Of a stretch of 46,830 bases of DNA, positions 24,801 through 32,143 are shown piece by piece (position 1 is the first letter of the stretch; each line of letters begins with the position of its first letter). Below the pieces are notes generated by a model. That model had not been told where the DNA came from. It saw only the letters and a list, made by a program, of their open reading frames with translations, and ran no database searches. Location: positions 1-46,830 of the forward strand of contig CALGGB010000094.1 of NCBI GenBank assembly GCA_937880925.1, in the 5' to 3' direction. A program made the translations under genes and the position numbers. Source of the DNA: an uncultured Rhodospirillaceae bacterium (GTDB lineage Bacteria > Pseudomonadota > Alphaproteobacteria > SP197).

Positions 24801-25340
24801 GTAGCGGTGTTTGCCCTCCTCCGAGAGCGTCGCCCAGGCGGCAAAGCGCGCGGCGGCGTTGAGCTTGTCGGCGTGGGCCTCCTCGTCCTCCAGCCAGCCC
24901 ATCACGGCGCGGGCAAAGGAGAGTTCGTCGAGCGTCGCCCCGATCAGGGCCTCGACCTCGCGCCGCAGGGCCGGACCGTCGGCGGCGGCCAGTTCGTCGG
25001 GCTTGAAGGCCTTGGCGGCGCGGCGGCGCACGAACTGCAGCTTGCAGACATAGATCGGGTTCAGCCGGTCACGCTCGACCCGGCGCTCCGCGACCTCGGC
25101 CTCGATACCGAAGAGGCCCGCGAGGAAATCCTCGACCACCGGCCCCAGGCTGGTCAGCAGTTCGGAATGGACCTTGTCCTCCAGCGCGGCCGGATCGGCG
25201 CGCCCGGCCATCAGTCGGTTGAAGAGCCCGGTGTCTGCCGCCTTCAGGTGATCGACGAAGGCGGCGTCGAGCCGCACCAGGCCGTCGCGGCGGTAGAGGT
25301 CCTCGAAGGTGAGGTCGTGGGCCAGGGATAGGTCGGACAT
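21864..25340 (-). CDS. Fused GltD-like and PyrK/FNR-like iron-sulfur flavoprotein (Nfn-like)
   Basis: The 1158-residue protein starts with about 230 residues I cannot place. A GltD-type [4Fe-4S] region follows, with Cys243, 246, 254, 277, 309, 317, 320 and 324 (ICNDCMKACIYQ). An FAD/NAD(P) module comes next, with VLIVGTGPAGFN near 379 and VVIGGGLTAIDTATEA near 575. From about 840 to the end it looks like a ferredoxin-reductase module with FEPGQFYRLQNYE, VLLIGGGLGNAVLFSIG and a [2Fe-2S]-type Cys cluster (QCMMKEICAQCLQP, then FSCF). The order matches the large plus small subunits of NADH-dependent ferredoxin:NADP+ oxidoreductase in one chain. It follows cysH by 72 bases, which suggests supply of reductant to sulfur assimilation. 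Confidence 0.8.
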   Translation of the reverse strand: MSDLSLAHDLTFEDLYRRDGLVRLDAAFVDHLKAADTGLFNRLMAGRADPAALEDKVHSELLTSLGPVVEDFLAGLFGIEAEVAERRVERDRLNPIYVCKLQFVRRRAAKAFKPDELAAADGPALRREVEALIGATLDELSFARAVMGWLEDEEAHADKLNAAARFAAWATLSEEGKHRYRKSPLFHLPEKIDPDHLVEVATEVIEGVTMLKAPAHHLRLREGFALTDHGMDLEGALDQANYCIFCHNQGKDSCSKGLKEKDGSFKTSATNVTLAGCPLDEKISEMNLLKAQGHGLAALAVAMVDNPLCAATGHRICNDCMKACIYQKQQPVDIPQIETRTLKDVLGLPWGFEIYSLLSRWNPLNLERPLPRPATGRKVLIVGTGPAGFNLAHHLINDGHTVVAVDGLKIEPLDHDISGIDRRGKRHPFRPIRDIEELTEPLDDRVMAGFGGVAEYGITVRWNKNNLKFVRLQIERRSSFRMYGGIRFGGTLTIEDALAAGFDHIAHCAGAGRPTYIDMDHALARGVRMASDFLMALQLTGAARESSIANLQLRLPAVVIGGGLTAIDTATEALAYYPVQVEKFLARFETLAAERGEAAVRTAWTDEEREAGETFLEHARAIRAEREAAAAEGRDPDLLSLMDSWGGVTMAYRRSLEDAPSYRLNHEEVALALEEGIRIAPGLSPLRIEVDGRGSARAIVMTDGEGNEHTLPARAVLVAAGTQPNTVLAREDPAHLTLDGKHFQAFDLDGNPVAPEHLAKPAETHILMHLAADGRGVSFHGDLHPSFAGNVVKAMGGTKRAYPVISRLLARLGEAGASDDAAFFAALDDRLIARIVRVERLTPTIVEVVVEAPAAAARFEPGQFYRLQNYERAARRGADGTLLAMEPLAMTGASIPVPGRQVSVIGLEMGGSSDLMAELEPGEPVILMGPTGTPTEIEKGETVLLIGGGLGNAVLFSIGKAMRQAGCRVLYVAGYRKVEDRYKVPEIEAAADVIVWACDEAPGFSPGRPQDSATVANIVDALVAYQDGRLGGKPIDLGEVDRIVAIGSDRMMAAVKAARFGVLAPHLKAGHIAIGSINSPMQCMMKEICAQCLQPQVDPVTGERRPPVFSCFNQDQKLDCVDFPGLADRLAQNGVQEKLTRLWIDRTMRSLDLRPAAE

Positions 25341-25412
25341 GGCATTCCAATGGGATTGGCCAATGGGATGGGCGTGGCGCCGTGCGCCCGGGGGCCGCGG
25401 CGTTATAGCCGA

Positions 25413-26189
25413 TCAACGCGAGGGGGCAACCGGGTCGGCTTGCCGCGCTGATGTCTCGGGTGGGCTTTCCAGAGTGTGGATGCCGCACTCGACCTTGCCC
25501 GTGCCGGCCCAGCGGCCCTCGCGTTCGTCCTCCAGGGCCTCCACCGGGCGCGTGCAGGGCGCACAGCCGATGGAGAGATAACCCTGCGCCAGCAGCGGGT
25601 GTCTGGGCAGGCCGCGCCTTGCGATCAGGCCGAAGACATCCTGCTTGGTCCAGGCCGCCAGCGGGTTGATCTTGACCCAGCCGTCGGCGGCCTCGACCGG
25701 CTTCAGGGCATCGCGTTGGCTGCCCTGGTAGCGCTTGCGGCCGGTGATCCAGGCGCCATAGGGCGTCACCGCCTGGACCAGCGGCACCACCTTGCGCACG
25801 AAGCAGCAGGCATCGGGCTGCTTGCGCCACAGGTCGCCTGCGGTGTCGGCGGCGGCAACTTCCAGGATGTCGGGCCGGGCGACGCGGACGTTGGAAAGGC
25901 CCAGGTGGGCGACCACGGTGTCGCGGTAGGCGACGGTCTCTGGAAACAGCTTGCCGGTGTCGAGAAAGATCACCGGCACGGCGCGGTCGACTTCGGCGGC
26001 GAGCGCCAGCAGGGCGACCGCCTCGGCCCCGAAGGAGGAGGCGATGGCGATATCTCCGGCAAACTCACGCTCGATCATCGCCGCAAGCAGTTCGCAGGCG
26101 TCCAGGTGGCCGTATTCGGCGGCGAGTTCGGCGGCGCGCGCGCGGGCGCGCACGCTGCGCCGGTGGCGCCAGTCGTTCAGCTCAGCCAT
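25413..26189 (-). CDS. cysH: Assimilatory APS/PAPS reductase CysH
   Basis: The 258 residues carry the PP-loop motif IASSFGAEA (49-57), the catalytic ECGIH (234-238) and the two cysteine pairs Cys128-Cys129 and Cys209-x2-Cys212. These pairs hold the [4Fe-4S] cluster of the bacterial adenylyl-sulfate (APS) type. The enzyme reduces activated sulfate to sulfite with thioredoxin or a similar donor. ATG 26189 has GGAGGACC upstream and overlaps the siroheme synthase gene by 13 bases, so a longer reading frame from 26300 is not used. The usual companion sulfite reductase gene is not in the window. Confidence 0.92.
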   Translation of the reverse strand: MAELNDWRHRRSVRARARAAELAAEYGHLDACELLAAMIEREFAGDIAIASSFGAEAVALLALAAEVDRAVPVIFLDTGKLFPETVAYRDTVVAHLGLSNVRVARPDILEVAAADTAGDLWRKQPDACCFVRKVVPLVQAVTPYGAWITGRKRYQGSQRDALKPVEAADGWVKINPLAAWTKQDVFGLIARRGLPRHPLLAQGYLSIGCAPCTRPVEALEDEREGRWAGTGKVECGIHTLESPPETSARQADPVAPSR

Positions 26190-26737
26190 TTGCGGTCCTC
26201 CACGTAACGGTCGGTGCGCTGCTTGACGGTCGCCATGTCGGCGCCGTTTGCGCGCCAGCCCGCGCGGGCATCGGCGATCTCCTCGATGCGCCCGCCCCAT
26301 TCCGGACCGAACAGGCGTTCGAGATGGCGACGCAGCAGACCCGCCAGGCCCGGCGCCCGTCCGCCCGTGGAGATCGCGAGCGTCAGATCGCCCCGGCGCA
26401 GCACGGCTGGCAGGTGGAAATCGCAGAAGGCGGGCCGGTCCTCGACATTGACCAGCACTTTGAGCGCGCGGCAGCGCTCGGCGATGGCGCGCTCCTCGTC
26501 AGGCTCCAGGCCGGCGGCCAGCACCAGGTCGGCTCCGGCCAGTTCGCTGTTGTCGGGCAGGCGGTGGATGAGGCGCGCGCCTGCCGCCGTGGCCAGCACG
26601 GGGCCGGGAGCGTCGGAATAGACGGTGAGATGGGCCGCACCGGCAGCTTCGAGGGTCTTGATCTTGCGTGCGGCGGCGGCCCCGCGCCCGGCGACCAGGA
26701 TCTTCAGGCGCGCCGTGTCGAGCTGCACGGGCAGCAT
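26177..26737 (-). CDS. Siroheme synthase, precorrin-2 dehydrogenase/ferrochelatase (CysG N-terminal type)
   Basis: A 186-residue protein of the Met8/SirC/CysG-N family: an NAD-binding fold (ILVAGRGAAAARKIKTL), LVNVEDRPAFCDFHLPAVLRR and the family pattern LTLAISTGGRAPGLAGLLRR. It oxidises precorrin-2 and may insert iron to make siroheme, the cofactor of sulfite reductase. The methyltransferase half of a full CysG is absent. ATG 26737 overlaps the stop of a short upstream ORF as TGATG, which points to coupled translation. It overlaps cysH by 13 bases. Confidence 0.88.
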   Translation of the reverse strand: MLPVQLDTARLKILVAGRGAAAARKIKTLEAAGAAHLTVYSDAPGPVLATAAGARLIHRLPDNSELAGADLVLAAGLEPDEERAIAERCRALKVLVNVEDRPAFCDFHLPAVLRRGDLTLAISTGGRAPGLAGLLRRHLERLFGPEWGGRIEEIADARAGWRANGADMATVKQRTDRYVEDRKWLS

Positions 26738-26856
26738 CACAACCAGCCCGCGATGCGCCGGGCCAGCGCCAGCCTGCAGGCCAGGCGCCGTGCGCGGCGG
26801 GTGGTGAGGTGCCCAAGACCATACTGGGATTGGGGGCAAGACAGGGTGGGCAACAT
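26737..26856 (-). CDS. Short Arg-rich ORF coupled to the siroheme synthase gene
   Basis: A 39-codon reading frame starts at ATG 26856 with GGAG 7 bases upstream and ends in TGA overlapping the siroheme synthase ATG (TGATG). The product has two Cys residues and a basic second half (TTRRARRLACRLALARRIAG). It may be a leader peptide that couples or senses translation, or a small protein of its own. I do not recognise a family. The support is the ribosome binding site and exact stop-start overlap. Confidence 0.45.
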   Translation of the reverse strand: MLPTLSCPQSQYGLGHLTTRRARRLACRLALARRIAGWL

Positions 26857-26922
26857 GGCAGTCTCCGCAGGGTCGGGCGTCCGTGACGACGCCGGGTCGG
26901 TCATGCCTGCGGGGCTGTGCGG

Positions 26923-26956
26923 GTGATCGGAAGGCAAAAAAATGCCGCCCGATCAC
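26923..26956 (-). promoter_or_regulatory. Leader hairpin 2 of the sulfate-assimilation operon
   Basis: GTGATCGG/CCGATCAC (8 bp) and an inner GGCA/TGCC (4 bp) form a stacked hairpin separated by a 2-base internal loop, with a run of A (U on the leftward transcript) in the loop. It lies between the promoter and the short ORF, in the predicted 5' untranslated leader. No known riboswitch class matched by eye. Confidence 0.5.
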
Positions 26957-26959
26957 AAG

Positions 26960-26977
26960 GATGGGCGATCGCCCATC
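26960..26977 (-). promoter_or_regulatory. Leader hairpin 1: perfect 18-base palindrome
   Basis: GATGGGCGATCGCCCATC is a perfect palindrome about 15 bases downstream of the predicted -10 box of the leftward sulfate-assimilation promoter. It may be an operator for a dimeric repressor such as a sulfur regulator, or the first hairpin of a structured leader. Confidence 0.5.
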
Positions 26978-26991
26978 GCTTTAGCCGCATT

Positions 26992-27019
26992 TTTATAGCG
27001 CCCGCAAGCTGAGGGTCAA
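26992..27019 (-). promoter_or_regulatory. Sigma-70-type promoter of the sulfate-assimilation operon
   Basis: On the leftward strand TTGACC (-35, complement of 27014-27019) and TATAAA (-10, complement of 26992-26997) are 16 bases apart. This is the best vegetative promoter match I found in the window. It points at the short ORF, siroheme synthase, cysH and flavoprotein genes. No second promoter was identified in the rest of the divergent gap, 27020-27196, which holds no gene. Confidence 0.55.
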
Positions 27020-27196
27020 ATCGGCGCTTCGGGCTGAATATGTGAAACGGAGCGGGCAGCGGCAAGCGAGAAAACCTAGGTAATCGATTAGCTTTGTTTA
27101 TGCGGAATGGTGGATCGCCGGTTTCCGGGGGCGCTTGCTGCACCCGGCGGTCGTCTTTAGGCTTCATGGCTCCCATCGCCAGAGAGGTTGCCGCCC

Positions 27197-29554
27197 ATGG
27201 CGCCTGATGCCGCCACCCTGCCCGCCGACGCTCCCCGCTTGCTGCTGCCCGGCCTGCGCGTGCTGCCGCCGGGGGTGGAGCGCTTTGTGGTAACGGGTGG
27301 CGGTTCGCTGACCCTGCCGGTGTTTGCCGGCGACCGGCTGGAAGTGATCGATCGCGAGGGCCGCCAGGCTTGCGAGATCGTCGCCATGACGGTGGATGGC
27401 AAGGAAGCGCCCGGCCTGATCGGCGCGCAGGATCGCGGTCCCGCCGAGGGGTTGCGCGCCATGCTCGCCCAGGGGGGTGAAGAAACCGACCGGCTGCTGG
27501 CCGCACTATCCCATCGTGGCATGCCCGCGCGCTTCGAGCACGGTACGCGCCTGTTCGGCGGCGATACTCCGGCCGGTGCGCGTCAGGACTTCGCCGTGGA
27601 GGCTGACGGCATCGTCGTCATTGCCGCGCCGGGCGAGGCCATGACGGTGGGCGAACACGCGACGCTGACGCCGCTGGAAATCCTTGTTACCCGCGCGAAC
27701 CCTTCCGCGGCGGCCAACGCCGCCCTGCCCGTCCCGCTCGCCGAGCCGCGTTACGAGTTCCGCGTTGCCGCGGGCACCGCGCACGCCTTCGAGGTCGCCG
27801 CGGGCGAATACATCCAGGTGGTCGATATCGAGGGGCGGGAGTGTTCGGACTTCCAGGCCTTCAACCTCGACCAGCTCGAAAAGGGCATCGAGCGCGATAT
27901 CGATCCGACCGCCACGCGCACTCTGATGGGTGCTGCCTATCCGTTGCCGGGCCTGCATTCCAAGTACTGGGACAACGACCTGCAGCCCACGCTGGAACTG
28001 ATCCAGGACACGGTCGGGCGCCACGACACCTTCGGGTTCGCCTGCACACCGAAGTACTACGACGACATCGGCTACCCCGGCCACGTCAACTGCACGGCCA
28101 ACTTCAATGCCGCGCTGGCGCCCTATGGGGTCAAACCCCGCGGCGGCTGGCAGGCGATCAACTTCTTCTACAACACCAATCTGGATGCCCATAACCAGCT
28201 CTATCTGGATGATCCCTGGTCGCGGCCGGGCGACCATGTGCTGGTCAGGGCGCTCTCGAACATGGTGGCGGTCAGTTCGGCCTGTCCCGACGACATCAGC
28301 GCGGCAAACGGCTGGAACCCCACCGACATCCTGGTGCGCGTCTATCGCGCCGAAAACCTCTTCTCCAAATCGATTGCGTTCAGAGCCATGCCCGACTCCG
28401 ATCCCCAGATGACCAAGGAGACCGGGTTCCATCCCCGCACCTCCGCGCTGACCCGCAGTTTCGTCGAATACAACGGCTACTGGATGGCCGCCTCCTATCC
28501 CAAACACGGCAAGATCGACGAATACTGGGCCGCCCGCGAGGGCGTCATCGCCATGGACCTCTCGGCCCTGCGCAAGTTCGAGGTCACGGGCCCTGACGCC
28601 GAGGAGCTGCTGCAGCGCACCCTGACGCGAAACGTGCGCAAGCTGGGCGTCGGTCAGGTGGTCTATTCGGCGCTGTGTTACGAGCACGGCGGCATGATCG
28701 ACGACGGCACCCTGCTGCGCATGTCCGATACCAACTTCCGCTGGGTCGGCGGCACCGATTTCGGCGGCGAATGGATGCGCCAGAAGGCCGCCGAATGGGG
28801 CCTGCGCGCCTGGGTCCGGAACTCCACCGACCAGCTCAACAATCTTTCCGTCCAGGGCCCCAGGAGCCGCGACGTCCTGAAGGGCATTGTCTGGACGCCG
28901 CCCGCCCAGCCGACCCTGGAGGAGATCGAATGGTTCCGCTTTACGGTCGGGCGCATCGGTGACCACAACGGCGTGCCGGTGGTCGTCTCGCGCACCGGCT
29001 ACACGGGCGAGCTCGGCTACGAGGTCTGGTGCCATCCGCGCCATGCGCCGGAGGTCTGGGACGCGGTGTTCGAGGCGGGCGCGCCCCACGGCATCGTGCC
29101 GCTGGGCATGGAGGCGCTCGACATGCTGCGCATCGAGGCGGGCCTGGTGTTCGCAGGCCAGGAATTCGACGATTCCACCGACCCCTTCGAGGCGGGTGTG
29201 GGCTTCACGGTACCGCTGAAGTCGAAGGAGGAGGATTTCGTCGGCCGCGAGGCGCTGATCGAGCGCAAGGCCCATCCGCGCCACAAGCTGGTCGGGCTGG
29301 AGATTGCCGGGGGCGAACCTGCCGGCCACGGCGATTGCGTCCACATCGGGCGCGCGCAGGTCGGTATCGTCACCTCGGGCATGAAATCGCCGGTGCTGAA
29401 GAAGAACATTGCGCTCTGCCGCATCGACGTTACCCATGCCGAACCGGGGACACAGGTCGAGGTCGGCAAGCTTGACGGCCATCAGAAGCGGATTCCCGCC
29501 GTGGTGGTACCTTTCCCGTTCTACGACCCGAAGAAGGAGCGTCCGCGTTCCTGA
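27197..29554 (+). CDS. DUF1989-GcvT fusion, aminomethyltransferase-family protein
   Basis: The 785-residue protein has three parts. Residues 1-180 resemble a diverged DUF1989 half (FAGDRLEVIDREGRQACEIV). Residues about 185-385 are a clear DUF1989 domain (VAAGEYIQVVDIEGRECSDFQ, ACTPKYYDDIGYPGHVNC, ACPDDISAANGWNPTDI). Residues about 430-780 are a GcvT-type aminomethyltransferase with C-terminal barrel (VSRTGYTGELGYEVWC, GMEALDMLRIEAGL). GcvT folds bind tetrahydrofolate and accept one-carbon groups, often from methylated amines or DMSP. DUF1989 is linked to urea and amine metabolism. The substrate is unknown. ATG 27197 has GAGAGG upstream. It stands alone, divergent from the sulfur operon. Confidence 0.8.
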   Translation: MAPDAATLPADAPRLLLPGLRVLPPGVERFVVTGGGSLTLPVFAGDRLEVIDREGRQACEIVAMTVDGKEAPGLIGAQDRGPAEGLRAMLAQGGEETDRLLAALSHRGMPARFEHGTRLFGGDTPAGARQDFAVEADGIVVIAAPGEAMTVGEHATLTPLEILVTRANPSAAANAALPVPLAEPRYEFRVAAGTAHAFEVAAGEYIQVVDIEGRECSDFQAFNLDQLEKGIERDIDPTATRTLMGAAYPLPGLHSKYWDNDLQPTLELIQDTVGRHDTFGFACTPKYYDDIGYPGHVNCTANFNAALAPYGVKPRGGWQAINFFYNTNLDAHNQLYLDDPWSRPGDHVLVRALSNMVAVSSACPDDISAANGWNPTDILVRVYRAENLFSKSIAFRAMPDSDPQMTKETGFHPRTSALTRSFVEYNGYWMAASYPKHGKIDEYWAAREGVIAMDLSALRKFEVTGPDAEELLQRTLTRNVRKLGVGQVVYSALCYEHGGMIDDGTLLRMSDTNFRWVGGTDFGGEWMRQKAAEWGLRAWVRNSTDQLNNLSVQGPRSRDVLKGIVWTPPAQPTLEEIEWFRFTVGRIGDHNGVPVVVSRTGYTGELGYEVWCHPRHAPEVWDAVFEAGAPHGIVPLGMEALDMLRIEAGLVFAGQEFDDSTDPFEAGVGFTVPLKSKEEDFVGREALIERKAHPRHKLVGLEIAGGEPAGHGDCVHIGRAQVGIVTSGMKSPVLKKNIALCRIDVTHAEPGTQVEVGKLDGHQKRIPAVVVPFPFYDPKKERPRS

Positions 29555-29573
29555 ACGAGGCCGGTCGGGCCAC

Positions 29574-29603
29574 GCAACAAGTCGTGATCACGTGCGTTGT
29601 TGC
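29574..29603. terminator. Hairpin after the DUF1989-GcvT gene
   Basis: GCAACAA and TTGTTGC form a 7-bp stem enclosing the palindrome CGTGATCACG, 20 bases after the stop. There is no T-run, so it may be a weak terminator, an mRNA stabiliser or an operator for the entericidin-like gene just downstream. Confidence 0.4.
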
Positions 29604-29657
29604 TGAAGAAGCGGGCATCTCTGTCCGCCGAATGCCAACGAACCACGGAGTCGCGCC

Positions 29658-29825
29658 ATGCTTTCCAGCCCCCTCTTCAAGAAGCCGCTCTTTGCCCTTC
29701 TGCTCGCCACGTTTGCGCTGGGCAGCCTGGGTTCGCTCAACGCCTGCAGCACCACCGAGGGTTTCGGTCAGGACGTGCAGGATACCGGTGAGTACATCGA
29801 GGACACGGCCGAAGACGCCAGCTGA
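29658..29825 (+). CDS. Entericidin-like small lipoprotein
   Basis: A 55-residue product has a basic start (FKK), a hydrophobic signal (PLFALLLATFALGSLGS) and a lipobox ending LNAC (Cys30). The 26-residue mature part is acidic: STTEGFGQDVQDTGEYIEDT. The pattern Cys-x-T-x-EG-x-G-x-D-x-Q, then GE-IED-A-x-D, is that of the entericidin A/B family, small membrane lipoproteins tied to stationary-phase or envelope stress. It has its own frame between the DUF1989-GcvT gene and the MgtC-family gene. No clear ribosome binding site beyond CGGAG at a longer spacing was seen. Confidence 0.75.
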   Translation: MLSSPLFKKPLFALLLATFALGSLGSLNACSTTEGFGQDVQDTGEYIEDTAEDAS

Positions 29826-29855
29826 TCGTCGGACCTGCGTCCGGTGTGAGGCAGG

Positions 29856-30329
29856 GTGAACGGATTGATCGCTGAAATGGCGGGCACGGCATTGCCGTTG
29901 CCCGTCATTGCGTTGCGCCTTGCCATTGCCTGTGTGCTGGGCGGGCTGATCGGCCTGGAGCGCGAAATCCGCCACAAGCCGGCGGGATTGCGCACCCACA
30001 TCATGGTCGCGCTCGCCGCAGCTGCCTTCACTATCGTGACCTTCGAGTTCTACGAGGCCCACTACAACGACAGCGCCGCCAACTCGGACCCGCTGCGCCT
30101 GGTTGAGGCCATCGTCGCGGGCGTCGCCTTCCTGGGCGCGGGCGCCATCATCCGCGGCCGCGGCGGGGTCGAGGGCATCACCACCGGCACCGGCATCTGG
30201 GTGGCGGGTGCCGTCGGTTTTGCCTGCGGTTTCGGTTACATCGTGATCGCCGCCATGGTGACGGTGCTCTCCCTGCTCGTGCTTGCCGTCATCGGCCGCA
30301 TGAGCCATGACATCGCCGACCACGACTGA
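29856..30329 (+). CDS. MgtC/SapB family membrane protein
   Basis: A 157-residue protein has four hydrophobic segments and the MgtC core: LRLAIACVLGGLIGLERE, KPAGLRTHIMVALAAAAF, VAGVAFLGAGAIIRGRGGVE and ITTGTGIWVAGAVGFACG. It lacks the C-terminal ACT-like domain of the longer MgtC proteins. The family is linked to growth at low magnesium, acid tolerance and control of the F-type ATP synthase. GTG 29856 gives the full first helix; ATG 29877 is possible but has no ribosome binding site. It is followed by a terminator shared with the convergent gene. Confidence 0.85.
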   Translation: MNGLIAEMAGTALPLPVIALRLAIACVLGGLIGLEREIRHKPAGLRTHIMVALAAAAFTIVTFEFYEAHYNDSAANSDPLRLVEAIVAGVAFLGAGAIIRGRGGVEGITTGTGIWVAGAVGFACGFGYIVIAAMVTVLSLLVLAVIGRMSHDIADHD

Positions 30330-30348
30330 TCGCCGGTTGCGGCGCTGA

Positions 30349-30386
30349 GAAAGAAAAAGGGTCGATCCCCCGGGGGACCGGCCCTT
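30349..30386 (-). terminator. Intrinsic terminator of the acyl-CoA dehydrogenase gene
   Basis: AAGGGTCG and CGGCCCTT (one G-T pair) continue into a CCC/GGG inner stem at 30357-30386. On the leftward strand it is followed by TTTTTCTTTCT, a classical T-tract. It closes the acyl-CoA dehydrogenase transcript and faces the MgtC-family gene. Confidence 0.85.
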
Positions 30387-30407
30387 ACGTTCTGCGGCGT
30401 TGGCCGA

Positions 30408-31811
30408 TTATTCGGCCGCGGCGGCCTTGGCCTCCGACAGCAGGCGCTCGGCGAGCGCCTTCTTCTGGCCGGCGTCCATCTTCTTGACCTCGTTGTCGAT
30501 CGCCCGCTCGTTGATCGCGGTGTTCCAGTAATCGAGGGACTCGAAGCCGAGCAGGGCGTGCTTGCCGACGAACTGGCGCAGCACCTCGTTGGTCGGGCCC
30601 ATGACCCACCCGGCCTTGGCATCGCGCAGCAGACGCTCCATGCCCAGGCCCGCCTTGTAGGCGGTGCCGCCGCAGGCATGCAGCATCTTGTCGGAAACCT
30701 GATGGACGTTCTTGGCCGCCTGGAACTTGACCTGCCAGAGCTGGTTGAGCAGCACCGAGCGCGGTGCGGCCTCCAGATCCTTGTGGATCGACCAGTCGCA
30801 GTTGTTGGTCAGGTCGTCCATGGCCTTGGCCATGCCGAAGGTCATCATGCGGCTGGCGTTGGTGCCGATGATCGCCTCGCCGACATAGTCCTGGATGGTC
30901 GGGTAGTCGCAGACGCGCAGGCCGACGTCGACGTGCTTCTTGCGCGTGGTGTGCTTCTTGGTCAGGTCGATCATCGCCATGGCGATGCCGTTCCAGGCGC
31001 AGGAGGAGTTGGTCAGGAAGAAGGGGTCGACCGTCTCGTCGTTCGAGAGGGCGCCGTCGCCCTTCGGGCCGACCAGGCGGTTCGACGGAATCTTCACGCC
31101 GTCGACCAGCAGGGCGCCCGACTGGTTGCCGCGCATGCCCATGCCGTCCCAGCCGGTGACGTCGGCCTGGACCTCGTCGGCCATGATCAGCCAGACCGAA
31201 AGGTCGGAGAAGTCGCCGCCGAAGTCGGGGCTGGTGGTCTGCACGATGTACCAGTCGGCAAAGCCGCCCGAGGTCGTCCAGGAGGCCTTCTTGGTCACCT
31301 TCCAGCCGTCGCCGTCCTTCTCGGCACCCGAGGAGATCGGGTACCAGAAATGCGAGCCGGTTTCGGGATCGGAGTAGGAGAGGGTGCCGATCAGCACGTC
31401 CTTGTCGAGGCGCGAGAGGATGTCGCGGATCGCGTCGTTCTCATGGTAGCGCAGCAGCGCGGCCGAACAGGCGCCGTAGTGCATGGTCAGGCACATCGCG
31501 GTCGAGGGGCAGCCGTAGCGGGCCACGGTCTCCACGACCATCGCCATGGCGACGTGGCTCTCGCCCATGCCGCCCAGTTCCTTGGGCACGACGATGCCGA
31601 GCAGGCCCATGGAGGCCAGCGCCTCGAAGTTCTTGCGCGGGAAGATGTAGCCCTTGTCCGACTCGAGCGCGTTGACGCTCAGCGTCGTGCGGCACAGCTC
31701 GATCAGATCCTTCTGGATCTTCTTCTGGTTCTCGGTGAGGAAGAACTGGGGATCGTATTCGTAGCCGATGCCCCAGTATTCCTCATCGCCCCACATTTTC
31801 GTATCACTCAT
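30408..31811 (-). CDS. Acyl-CoA dehydrogenase family protein
   Basis: A 467-residue flavoprotein with the three acyl-CoA dehydrogenase domains. The N-terminal helical part contains GIVVPKELGGMGESHVAMAM. The middle beta domain runs from LIGTLSYSDPETGSHF through KASWTTSGGFADWYIV. The C-terminal helical part has SDKMLHACGGTAYKAGLGME and ERLLRDAKAGWVMGPTNEVL. It would oxidise an acyl thioester or related substrate with FAD. The substrate class is not clear, and the GPTNEVLR end differs from the usual YEGTNEI. ATG 31811 has GGGAGACC upstream. It stands alone, with the riboflavin riboswitch region divergent to it. Confidence 0.82.
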   Translation of the reverse strand: MSDTKMWGDEEYWGIGYEYDPQFFLTENQKKIQKDLIELCRTTLSVNALESDKGYIFPRKNFEALASMGLLGIVVPKELGGMGESHVAMAMVVETVARYGCPSTAMCLTMHYGACSAALLRYHENDAIRDILSRLDKDVLIGTLSYSDPETGSHFWYPISSGAEKDGDGWKVTKKASWTTSGGFADWYIVQTTSPDFGGDFSDLSVWLIMADEVQADVTGWDGMGMRGNQSGALLVDGVKIPSNRLVGPKGDGALSNDETVDPFFLTNSSCAWNGIAMAMIDLTKKHTTRKKHVDVGLRVCDYPTIQDYVGEAIIGTNASRMMTFGMAKAMDDLTNNCDWSIHKDLEAAPRSVLLNQLWQVKFQAAKNVHQVSDKMLHACGGTAYKAGLGMERLLRDAKAGWVMGPTNEVLRQFVGKHALLGFESLDYWNTAINERAIDNEVKKMDAGQKKALAERLLSEAKAAAAE

Positions 31812-32143
31812 GGCTTGGTCTCCCGTGCGTGCCGTCCCTGATGTCATGCCCTGATGCGGCATGACTTGGAGCAAAAGCTAGACCCGCATTACGCCACGCG
31901 CAACTTGCGGTATGGCCCTGTTTCGCACCAATTCTAGACCAATGGTGCTGCGGCCAGACCTCTTCAGGCCATTGTCTCGGCGGCAGACGCCATGGCTGGC
32001 GTAGTTTTGGCGGGATGGTGCTGCCTGATCGCCGCCATGGCCCGCCGGATTCCTCCGAATTGGTTGGACGCGCCCCAGGCGATTGCGCCTGGCCGAAGCC
32101 CTGTTCTAGGGTGGCCCCGGCCGTCCAGATGGGCGGCCGCGTT
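31812..32143. other. Divergent intergenic region, no gene seen
   Basis: This 332-base gap between the acyl-CoA dehydrogenase gene and the FMN riboswitch holds no credible coding frame. It contains the small palindrome CGCAACTTGCG near 31898 and a direct repeat ACCAAT near 31928 and 31938. TTGCGC followed 16 bases later by TCTAGG near 32086-32112 is a weak candidate promoter for the riboswitch transcript. Confidence 0.5.
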
